This document shows, piece by piece, positions 17,214 through 22,507 of a stretch of 22,507 nucleotides of DNA. Origin of the DNA: Pseudomonadota bacterium. Lineage in GTDB: Bacteria > Pseudomonadota > Gammaproteobacteria > PS1 > Pseudothioglobaceae. The stretch spans positions 1 through 22,507 of the forward strand of contig JAHZKM010000009.1 of NCBI GenBank assembly GCA_022600395.1, written 5' to 3'. The translations under genes and the position numbers were made by a program. The notes beneath the pieces were generated by a model. It did not search any database. It saw nothing but the letters and a program-made list of their open reading frames with translations, and was not told the DNA's origin. The first letter of the stretch is position 1; each line of letters begins with the position of its first letter.

Positions 17214-17579
17214 ATGAATATAGATAACCTAACACCCGAACAGTTTAGAATTACTCAACAATGTGGCACTGAAGCACCTTTTACTGGTCGATTCGTTAAT
17301 CACCACGACAATGGCAACTACACCTGTATTTGTTGCGATCAATTATTGTTTTCTTCCAAAACCAAATTTGACTCTGGCACCGGATGGCCTAGCTTTTATG
17401 ATATTGCTAATGCCGACAGTGTGACGCTAATCACAGACAATACACACAACATGACACGCACCGAGGTTAGGTGTCAAAACTGTGGAGCGCATTTAGGTCA
17501 TGTTTTTTCAGATGGACCGTCACCTACTGGGCAGCGCTACTGTATTAACTCGGCTTCACTAGGATTTAAAAAAATATAA
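17214..17579 (+). CDS. msrB: Peptide-methionine (R)-S-oxide reductase MsrB
   Basis: Reduces methionine-R-sulfoxide in oxidised proteins in the cytoplasm. Length is 121 residues, with no signal peptide. The zinc site has C38-x2-C41 and C87-x2-C90. The catalytic cysteine is C110 in RYCINSASL. Conserved [12 protein letters not shown] and [19 protein letters not shown] are present. The start has no Shine-Dalgarno and lies 6 bases after a TATAAT box. Its stop TAA overlaps the ATG of mpl by one base (TAATG), so it leads an msrB-mpl-ubiX unit. It is divergent from cca, with 41 bases between start codons. Confidence 0.95.
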   Translation: MNIDNLTPEQFRITQQCGTEAPFTGRFVNHHDNGNYTCICCDQLLFSSKTKFDSGTGWPSFYDIANADSVTLITDNTHNMTRTEVRCQNCGAHLGHVFSDGPSPTGQRYCINSASLGFKKI

Positions 17580-18877
17580 TGCATATTCATATCCTCGGTA
17601 TCGCAGGTACTTTTATGGGCTCTTTAGCACTAATTGCTAAGCAGCTAGGTCACCAGGTTACCGGCCAAGATCAAGGTGTATATCCGCCCATGAGCACACA
17701 ACTTGATGAGCAAAAAATTACTTACACTCATAGCTACAAAGCTAGCGATATGCCAAAAGCCGATATTTTTATTATTGGTAACGCTCTATCTCGCGGCAAT
17801 GAGTGTGTAGAGGATATCCTAAGTAAGCAATATGCCTACACCTCGGGGGCGCAGTGGCTTAGCGAGCAGGTTCTGCATGATAAATGGGTGTTGGCCATCT
17901 CTGGCACTCACGGCAAAACAACAACAGCCAGTATGCTAGCTTGGGTTTTAGATTATGCAGGCTATAATCCTAGTTTTTTAATTGGCGGCGTGGTTGAGGA
18001 TTTTGGGGTTTCGTCTCGACTCACTGATTCAAACTTTTTTGTTATCGAGGCTGACGAATACGACACAGCTTTTTTTGATAAACGCTCAAAATTTGCTCAT
18101 TACCGCCCTAAAACTTTAGTGATTAACAATCTTGAATTTGATCATGCAGATATCTTTGATTCACTCAAAGACATTCAAAAACAATTCCATCATCTGATTC
18201 GTACTGTACCAAAAGAGGGCGTGATTATTCACCCAGAAAATATTCAAGCTATTGATGAGGTGCTTGAACAAGGTCTTTGGTCTGGCGAACAAACATTACC
18301 TAATCAGACATTAAACTCCAGCGCTCTTGGCACTTGTTTTAAAGTCGAAAATGCCGCTGTCGACTGGCATCTACTTGGTAAACACAATATGCAAAATGGT
18401 CTAAGTGCAATCTACGCTGCACATCATGTTGGCGTACCTATAGACATTGCTTGCGAAGCGCTAAACCAATTTAAGGGTGTGAAGCGTCGCCTAGAGATTA
18501 AATATCAAACCGAACACATTACTCTGTATGATGACTTTGCGCATCACCCTAGTGCTATCCAAACCACACTAGCAGGCCTGCGCGATAAGGTGGGTAGTGA
18601 AAGTATCGTAGCTATCTTGGAATTACGCTCTAACACCATGAAATCTGGTGTTCATCAACAAAGCTTAGTAGACTCCCTTAAAGAGGCTGATCAAATACTG
18701 ATACTCAAACCCGAAAATGCTAATTGGGATATTCACACACTGTTTAATAACACCAACTTATTTGATTCAGTCGATGCGATTGTTGATCGACTAAGCCAAC
18801 TTCGTCAAGGTCATTTTGTGGTGATGTCAAATGGTGGATTTGATGATATTTTTAATAAACTTATAAAACACTTATGA
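17579..18877 (+). CDS. mpl: UDP-MurNAc:L-Ala-gamma-D-Glu-meso-DAP ligase Mpl
   Basis: Murein peptide ligase: attaches recycled L-Ala-gamma-D-Glu-meso-DAP tripeptide to UDP-MurNAc in peptidoglycan recycling, using ATP. Length is 432 residues (E. coli 457). The N-terminal MurC-like nucleotide domain starts HIHILGIAGTFMG, and VYPPMSTQL is diagnostic of Mpl against MurC. The ATP P-loop is GTHGKTTT (109-116). The central motif is EADEYDTAFFDKRSKF, and the C-terminal domain has DDFAHHPSA. It overlaps msrB by 1 base and ubiX by 4 bases (ATGA), so translation is probably coupled. Its presence implies a peptidoglycan wall with meso-DAP and some recycling. Confidence 0.95.
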   Translation: MHIHILGIAGTFMGSLALIAKQLGHQVTGQDQGVYPPMSTQLDEQKITYTHSYKASDMPKADIFIIGNALSRGNECVEDILSKQYAYTSGAQWLSEQVLHDKWVLAISGTHGKTTTASMLAWVLDYAGYNPSFLIGGVVEDFGVSSRLTDSNFFVIEADEYDTAFFDKRSKFAHYRPKTLVINNLEFDHADIFDSLKDIQKQFHHLIRTVPKEGVIIHPENIQAIDEVLEQGLWSGEQTLPNQTLNSSALGTCFKVENAAVDWHLLGKHNMQNGLSAIYAAHHVGVPIDIACEALNQFKGVKRRLEIKYQTEHITLYDDFAHHPSAIQTTLAGLRDKVGSESIVAILELRSNTMKSGVHQQSLVDSLKEADQILILKPENANWDIHTLFNNTNLFDSVDAIVDRLSQLRQGHFVVMSNGGFDDIFNKLIKHL

Positions 18878-19473
18878 AGCCCATTGCAATAGCCCTTACT
18901 GGCGCATCTGGCATGCCATATGCGCTAACTCTACTCAAAGAGTTGGTTAAAACTCAAGACAAAATCTACGTGATGATATCAACCGCAGCCAATACAGTTA
19001 TTGCCATGGAAACCGACCTCAATCTAGGGTCAGACTCTCGATCTATTGAGAAAAGCTTGTGTCAATATCTAGGCGCTAAAGACGAACAAATCGAAGTCTT
19101 TTCTAAAAATCAATGGACTGCGCCTGTTGCCTCAGGCTCAAACCCACCTCGTGCTATGATCGTTTGCCCATGCACCATGAGTACACTATCTGCTATAGCA
19201 AATGGTCATGGTGACAACCTGATGCATCGAGCTGCAGATGTAGTCATTAAGGAACAGAAAAAACTAATTTTGGTCCCAAGAGAAACGCCTTACTCAGCTA
19301 TTCATTTAGAAAATATGCTCAAACTATCGCAATTAGGCGTGGTTATTATGGATGCCAATCCTGCGTTTTATCAAAGCCCAAATAGTATTCAAGATTTGGT
19401 TAACTTTGTTGTAGCAAGAATTCTTGACCACCTAGAAGTGCCTCACGATTTACTACCCCCTTGGCAAGGCTAG
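18874..19473 (+). CDS. ubiX: Flavin prenyltransferase UbiX
   Basis: Makes prenylated FMN, the cofactor of the UbiD decarboxylase in ubiquinone synthesis. Length is 199 residues (E. coli 189). FMN-binding GASGMPYA is at 10-17. The family core is seen in AMIVCPCTMSTLSAIANG, the DNLMHRAADV helix, and VPRETPYSAIHLENML, which carries the conserved Arg-Glu pair. It shares an ATGA overlap with mpl. After the stop there are 33 bases to the convergent TauE/SafE stop and no clear terminator. ubiD is not in the window. Confidence 0.95.
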   Translation: MKPIAIALTGASGMPYALTLLKELVKTQDKIYVMISTAANTVIAMETDLNLGSDSRSIEKSLCQYLGAKDEQIEVFSKNQWTAPVASGSNPPRAMIVCPCTMSTLSAIANGHGDNLMHRAADVVIKEQKKLILVPRETPYSAIHLENMLKLSQLGVVIMDANPAFYQSPNSIQDLVNFVVARILDHLEVPHDLLPPWQG

Positions 19474-19506
19474 TGATGATAGCTCTCATAAGTTATACTT
19501 TTTCAC

Positions 19507-20289
19507 TTAAAAAACAATAACGCTTAATCCTAAGAAGGCCAAAAATAGTGCAAAGATTTTTTTGAGTTTCTTGCCATCTACTTGATGCGCAATTTTTGCG
19601 CCCAATGGGGCAAACACAACACTCATCACGACAATACTCATGAGTGCTTCTACATGAATAAAGCCCAAACTACCACTAATGCTATTCACGTTCCAGCCTG
19701 CTAACACAAATCCCAACGCACCCGCAATGGCAATCGGCAGTCCAACCGCCGCCGAGGTGGCGATAGCATTTTTAATATTAACATTGTTGTAGGCTAAAAA
19801 TGGCGTAGTCATCGTACCGCCACCAATACCTACAATCGCTGAAATAATTCCAATTGTATATCCAGTTACTTGCCATATCCATTGTTTAAGATAGGCTGCA
19901 TGCTTTGTGCTAGTCAGTCCAAAATACATAATGGCAGCGACCAATAGCTCAAAGAAAGCAAAGAATAATCGCATAAAATCAAAACTCATTAGCTGAGTCA
20001 ATAGAGCGCCGGAGAATGCCCCAAGTAAAAGCATTGGGGTGAGTTTTTTAAAATAATGCCAATGGATCGCACCATGGCGATGATGCGCTCTAATGCTCGA
20101 AATAGAGGTAAAAATAATTGCTGCTAATGCCGTAGCTACAGCACTGTGCATCAAAATAGTTTGATCAATCTGCCCTGCCAGTAAATACAATAATACTGGA
20201 ACAATAACTAGACCGCCACCAACACCTAAAAGACCCGCAATAAAACCTGAAAACGCACCCAATAAAAGAAACTGGATTATTTCAACCAC
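19507..20289 (-). CDS. TauE/SafE family membrane permease (putative anion/sulfite exporter)
   Basis: Integral membrane protein of 260 residues with about seven to eight hydrophobic segments in two homologous halves. Each half begins with the family's glycine-rich motif: GLLGVGGGLVIVPVL near residue 20 and AIVGIGGGTMTTPFL near residue 155. TauE/SafE (DUF81) proteins are thought to move small anions or organosulfur compounds such as sulfite or sulfoacetate across the inner membrane. The substrate cannot be named here. The start is GTG inside the end of the upstream hydrolase gene (13-base overlap), with no obvious Shine-Dalgarno, so it is probably made by translational coupling. It is convergent with ubiX. 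Confidence 0.88.
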   Translation of the reverse strand: MVEIIQFLLLGAFSGFIAGLLGVGGGLVIVPVLLYLLAGQIDQTILMHSAVATALAAIIFTSISSIRAHHRHGAIHWHYFKKLTPMLLLGAFSGALLTQLMSFDFMRLFFAFFELLVAAIMYFGLTSTKHAAYLKQWIWQVTGYTIGIISAIVGIGGGTMTTPFLAYNNVNIKNAIATSAAVGLPIAIAGALGFVLAGWNVNSISGSLGFIHVEALMSIVVMSVVFAPLGAKIAHQVDGKKLKKIFALFLAFLGLSVIVF

Positions 20290-21002
20290 GCACCCACTGT
20301 TTCAATCAGCACTTGGTCTTTATCATTAAAGAAATGATCCGCTCCAACGACTTTTTGTGTATAGCCAGCATTATTTTTTGACGCTTGAGCACGCGCCTTC
20401 ACACTACTTAACACCGATTCAATATCTTGATCACCATACAAATCTAAAATTGGTAGTGATAATTTTGACAGATAATCTACATTACCACTCGGCATACCTA
20501 CACCCACAAAACGTTTAAATGGGTGTTGATTATTAGCCAAATAATGCGTAGACATTACACTTCCTAAGCTGTGTGCGATTAAGACATCTGCAACCAAATC
20601 CTGTTGGTTCAAATACTCAACTGCCGAGCGAATACGTTGGTCTGCTTGTGGAAAAACCGCCTGATAATCCCCTGAATGAGCAGAATTATCCAACACAGGC
20701 ATTTGAATAGATAGTGTGTTATAACCTTGAGTGGTCAGTGCAACACGCAGCGGCTGTATGATTTGATGCCAATCTGGATGAACACCCAAGCCATGTACTA
20801 TGATTGCTGTTTTTTTGGTATCCGATTCACTGGGTGTATAAATACTCATAAATTCATGACTATTGGCTTTTATCCAGACAGCATCGCCATCCATTAATCC
20901 ATCTTCTATTTGCTCAGCCCAACGTTTTTCTTTGGCATAATCAGGTAAAGTTTGAGCGCCAGCTAAACCACTAATCAATAAGAGTGTTACTAAAAGTTTC
21001 AT
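20277..21002 (-). CDS. Secreted alpha/beta hydrolase (DUF3530-like)
   Basis: Alpha/beta-hydrolase of 241 residues with a signal peptide of about 16 residues (MKLLVTLLLISGLAGA), so probably periplasmic. The oxyanion loop is IIVHGLGVHPDW. The nucleophile elbow is AHSLGS (S145), the acid is D191 or D193 in LYGDQD, and the catalytic His is H223 in VGADHFF. Members of this group are poorly characterised, so no substrate is claimed. The ATG at 21002 was chosen over an in-frame ATG at 21008 because AAGGAG abuts the latter with no spacer but sits 6 bases from the former. Its last 13 bases overlap the TauE/SafE gene, suggesting linked function. Confidence 0.82.
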   Translation of the reverse strand: MKLLVTLLLISGLAGAQTLPDYAKEKRWAEQIEDGLMDGDAVWIKANSHEFMSIYTPSESDTKKTAIIVHGLGVHPDWHQIIQPLRVALTTQGYNTLSIQMPVLDNSAHSGDYQAVFPQADQRIRSAVEYLNQQDLVADVLIAHSLGSVMSTHYLANNQHPFKRFVGVGMPSGNVDYLSKLSLPILDLYGDQDIESVLSSVKARAQASKNNAGYTQKVVGADHFFNDKDQVLIETVGAWLK

Positions 21003-21008
21003 TTTCAT

Positions 21009-21014
21009 CTCCTT
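21009..21014 (-). promoter_or_regulatory. Shine-Dalgarno that decides the hydrolase start
   Basis: AAGGAG on the minus strand. It touches the ATG at 21008 but is spaced 6 bases from the next in-frame ATG at 21002, making the latter the likely start. Confidence 0.65.
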
Positions 21015-21031
21015 AAGAATTTATTTTGGTT

Positions 21032-21072
21032 ATTATAGGTACAAATGGTAACGAAATATTACAAATATTAAC
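21032..21072 (-). promoter_or_regulatory. Candidate promoter with two direct repeats upstream of the hydrolase gene
   Basis: On the minus strand a TATAAT (21032-21037) lies 29 bases before the hydrolase ATG at 21002, with a poor -35. Two copies of ACAAATnnTAAC (plus-strand 21041-21052 and 21061-21072) are placed exactly 20 bases apart, about two helical turns. One falls in the promoter spacer and one just upstream of the -35 position. This could be a regulator binding site; in AT-rich DNA it could also be chance. Confidence 0.3.
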
Positions 21073-21288
21073 AATACAAAAACTAGGTATTTTTAACATA
21101 ATAAAAAAAGAAGGATTAGGATTTTTTGAAGATATCACTTAAAACTTACCTACATATTCAAAATTTTTGAAAAAAATAGTGTTTAGTAAGAAGTACATTA
21201 AATATAAACTAAAGTTCAATTAATATAGCGGCATTACGCATACATTGCCCCAAATGTCGTTCATCGTCTAATATATAAAAAATAAAAG

Positions 21289-21314
21289 CCGACTAATTTA
21301 AGAAGATTAACCAG
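21289..21314 (-). terminator. Weak intrinsic terminator after the yqeY-like gene
   Basis: On the minus strand CTGGTTAAT pairs with ATTAGTCGG (9 bp including three G-U pairs) around an 8-base loop, followed by a T-rich tail CTTTTATTTTTT. It starts 3 bases after the stop codon and ends the rpoA-rplQ-rpsU-yqeY line of genes. Confidence 0.5.
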
Positions 21315-21317
21315 TTA

Positions 21318-21764
21318 CTAAGATAATTTAGATCGAATCAAAGCAGAAACTGAACCCATGTCAGCTTTACCATCTAACTGCGCTTTTAATAAGCCCATTA
21401 ACTTACCCATATCTTGCATAGAAGAGGCGCCTGAATCAATAATAGCCTTATCAACTGCGCTGGCTATTTCAGCTTCTGAAAGCTGTGCTGGTCTGTAGGT
21501 ATTAATAATATCTAACTCAGCCTCTTCAACTGCCACCAAGTCATCACGCTCTGCTTGTTTAAACTGAGCAATTGAATCATTACGCTGTTTGACCATTTTT
21601 TGAATAACTGCTAAAACCTCAGCGTCATCAAGCTCAATACGCTCATCCACTTCCCTTTGCTTAATAGCACCCAAAATCATACGCACTGCTTTAACAGCCT
21701 GTTTGTCTTTCGCCTTCATGGCTACTTTCATATCGTTGGTAATACGGGCTTTTAATTCTGACAT
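21318..21764 (-). CDS. GatB/YqeY domain protein
   Basis: Stand-alone YqeY-type protein of 148 residues, related to the C-terminal domain of the GatB subunit of tRNA-dependent amidotransferase. Typical segments are LKARITNDMKVAMKAKDKQ, RMILGAIKQREVDER, AVIQKMVKQRNDSIAQF and, at the end, MGKLMGLLKAQLDGKADM. The molecular role of free YqeY proteins is not known; RNA binding is presumed. In many bacteria it neighbours rpsU, as here (89 bases away). No Shine-Dalgarno is visible before the ATG, and the rpsU terminator lies 28 bases upstream, so its expression depends on read-through or on a promoter in the short gap (a TATAAT one base before the ATG is too close to serve a normal leader). Confidence 0.9.
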   Translation of the reverse strand: MSELKARITNDMKVAMKAKDKQAVKAVRMILGAIKQREVDERIELDDAEVLAVIQKMVKQRNDSIAQFKQAERDDLVAVEEAELDIINTYRPAQLSEAEIASAVDKAIIDSGASSMQDMGKLMGLLKAQLDGKADMGSVSALIRSKLS

Positions 21765-21791
21765 AATTATATTTTTATTTAATTAAAAAAA

Positions 21792-21813
21792 ATGCCGATA
21801 CAAAGATCGGCAT
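21792..21813 (-). terminator. Intrinsic terminator after rpsU
   Basis: Perfect 8-bp stem (ATGCCGAT / ATCGGCAT) with a 6-base loop. On the minus strand it is followed by a run of seven to eight T residues. It lies 40 bases after the rpsU stop and 28 bases before the yqeY-like start. Confidence 0.85.
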
Positions 21814-21852
21814 GAGAAGAAAATTTAAACACTTAATGGTAATTATCTTCTT

Positions 21853-22068
21853 TTAGTACATTCTCTTTCTGTGAACGCGGTTTTTGGCCATCTCTTTATG
21901 AGTACGCTTAACTGCTGCCGCTTTCATACGCTTATTAACCCAAGTTTGCTTTTCGAAAAATTCTTTCTTACGCACATCGGTAATAACACCCGCTCTGTCG
22001 CACGAACGACGAAAACGTCTAAGGGCAATATCAAATGGTTCGTTTTCTCTTACTTTAATTGAAGGCAT
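21853..22068 (-). CDS. rpsU: 30S ribosomal protein S21
   Basis: S21, 71 residues, the normal gammaproteobacterial length. It helps mRNA selection at initiation on the 30S subunit. The protein shows [21 protein letters not shown] followed by CDRAGV and a basic C-terminus ending RVHRKRMY, all conserved. It begins 12 bases after rplQ; the Shine-Dalgarno (TAAGGA) overlaps the rplQ stop. In E. coli rpsU heads the rpsU-dnaG-rpoD macromolecular synthesis operon. Here it is attached to the end of the rpoA-rplQ operon and is followed by a terminator. Confidence 0.97.
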   Translation of the reverse strand: MPSIKVRENEPFDIALRRFRRSCDRAGVITDVRKKEFFEKQTWVNKRMKAAAVKRTHKEMAKNRVHRKRMY

Positions 22069-22080
22069 ATTATTTTTTCC

Positions 22081-22467
22081 TTATGAATCTGCAGAATCAG
22101 CAGTCTTGCTGTCAAAATCAACCAATTGAACAATCGCCATTGGAGCTTTATCACCAGTACGAAAACCAGCTTTTAAAATACGGATGTAACCACCAGGGCG
22201 ATCTTTATAGAAAGGGCCTAGTTGTGTAAATAATTTAGCAACCATTGCATCATCACGAAGTTTTGCGAATGCATTACGACGATTAGCAACACTATCTGTC
22301 TTAGCCTTAGTAATTAATGGCTCAACAACACGACGAAGTTCCTTTGCCTTTGGCAAAGTTGTTTTAATTGTTTCATGATCAAACAAAGAGTTTGCCATGT
22401 TTTTAAACATTGCTTTACGGTGAGAAGAGTTACGATTTAGTTGTCTACCTGACTTTCTATGTCTCAT
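22081..22467 (-). CDS. rplQ: 50S ribosomal protein L17
   Basis: L17, 128 residues (E. coli 127), located near the peptide exit tunnel of the 50S subunit. Its start [20 protein letters not shown] is nearly invariant, and [20 protein letters not shown] is conserved. The C-terminal tail ([10 protein letters not shown]) is variable in the family. It follows rpoA by 9 bases with a good AAGGAAA Shine-Dalgarno that overlaps the rpoA stop region, as expected for the alpha operon. Confidence 0.97.
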   Translation of the reverse strand: MRHRKSGRQLNRNSSHRKAMFKNMANSLFDHETIKTTLPKAKELRRVVEPLITKAKTDSVANRRNAFAKLRDDAMVAKLFTQLGPFYKDRPGGYIRILKAGFRTGDKAPMAIVQLVDFDSKTADSADS

Positions 22468-22476
22468 GCTATTTCC

Positions 22477-22507
22477 TTATTCACTCATTAGATCAACTGG
22501 TGGCCAA
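22477..22507 (-). CDS. rpoA: RNA polymerase alpha subunit, last codons only
   Basis: The right edge of the window encodes WPPVDLMSE followed by TAA on the minus strand. This matches the C-terminal tail of RNA polymerase alpha (E. coli ends WPPASIADE), and its position directly before rplQ is the universal alpha-operon order. Too short for a domain call, but motif plus context make it convincing. Confidence 0.85.
   Translation of the reverse strand, partial: WPPVDLMSE

Larger units (their letters stand above)
21003..21317. other. Gene-free AT-rich intergenic stretch
   Basis: I see no convincing coding frame, tRNA or structured RNA here. It holds a weak terminator of the yqeY-like gene on the right (21289-21314), and the Shine-Dalgarno, candidate -10 box and a pair of direct repeats upstream of the hydrolase on the left. 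A small inverted repeat ACATT/AATGT at 21242-21257 is too short to interpret. The middle (about 21080-21240) is very AT-rich and otherwise unexplained. Confidence 0.7.

Noticed and set aside
17173..17235. Longer cca N-terminus starting at 17235 or 17202
   Set aside because: The extra 21 residues ([21 protein letters not shown]) are unlike the family, which starts at [12 protein letters not shown], and would overlap the divergent msrB start.
21080..21240. Possible small RNA or short gene in the AT-rich gap
   Set aside because: No start with ribosome site, no sustained codon pattern and no stable structure could be seen; AT-richness alone is not evidence.

Overview
This window is a densely packed, AT-rich stretch of a bacterial chromosome. 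It holds almost only housekeeping genes, and their families and order are gammaproteobacterial (pepA, rsmB, tig-clpP-clpX-lon, cytochrome c4 beside engB, msrB-mpl-ubiX, rpoA-rplQ). Low GC, small intergenic gaps, c-type cytochromes and a periplasmic DsrE-family protein would fit a small-genome marine or symbiotic sulfur-oxidising gammaproteobacterium of the SUP05/Thioglobus type. That placement is inference from gene content, not from a marker-gene comparison. I see no prophage, insertion sequence, CRISPR array, rRNA or tRNA.

Layout from left to right. Positions 1-669 hold the 3' part of an MBL-fold hydrolase. Next come pepA-ppnP on the minus strand, then dsbC-rsmB and a secreted DsrE-like protein on the plus strand, closed by a bidirectional terminator at 4986-5010. 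From 5022 to 11822 the minus strand carries a protein quality-control operon: tig, clpP, clpX, hflX, lon. Positions 11931-12947 hold two secreted c-type cytochromes (minus), each followed by its own terminator. On the other side of a short divergent promoter region are engB and an AddB-like nuclease gene (plus), which overlaps tail to tail with cca (minus). Then come msrB-mpl-ubiX (plus), a TauE/SafE permease with a periplasmic alpha/beta hydrolase (minus), and a 315-base gene-free stretch. The end holds yqeY-like, rpsU, rplQ and the last codons of rpoA (minus).

The most notable points are: (1) a one-base frameshift near the 3' end of tig, after which the missing C-terminus is still encoded in another frame and ends exactly at the clpP start; (2) a CCA-adding enzyme whose HD phosphohydrolase domain is reduced to a remnant; (3) an orphan AddB-like protein with an intact nuclease and iron-sulfur motif but no visible Walker A; (4) hflX placed inside the clp-lon operon with TTG/GTG starts and overlapping reading frames; (5) rpsU and yqeY-like attached to the end of the rpoA-rplQ operon; (6) a strong terminator between two cytochrome genes. 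I found no convincing new multi-gene system. The findings are mostly gene-level or regulatory oddities in a conserved region.
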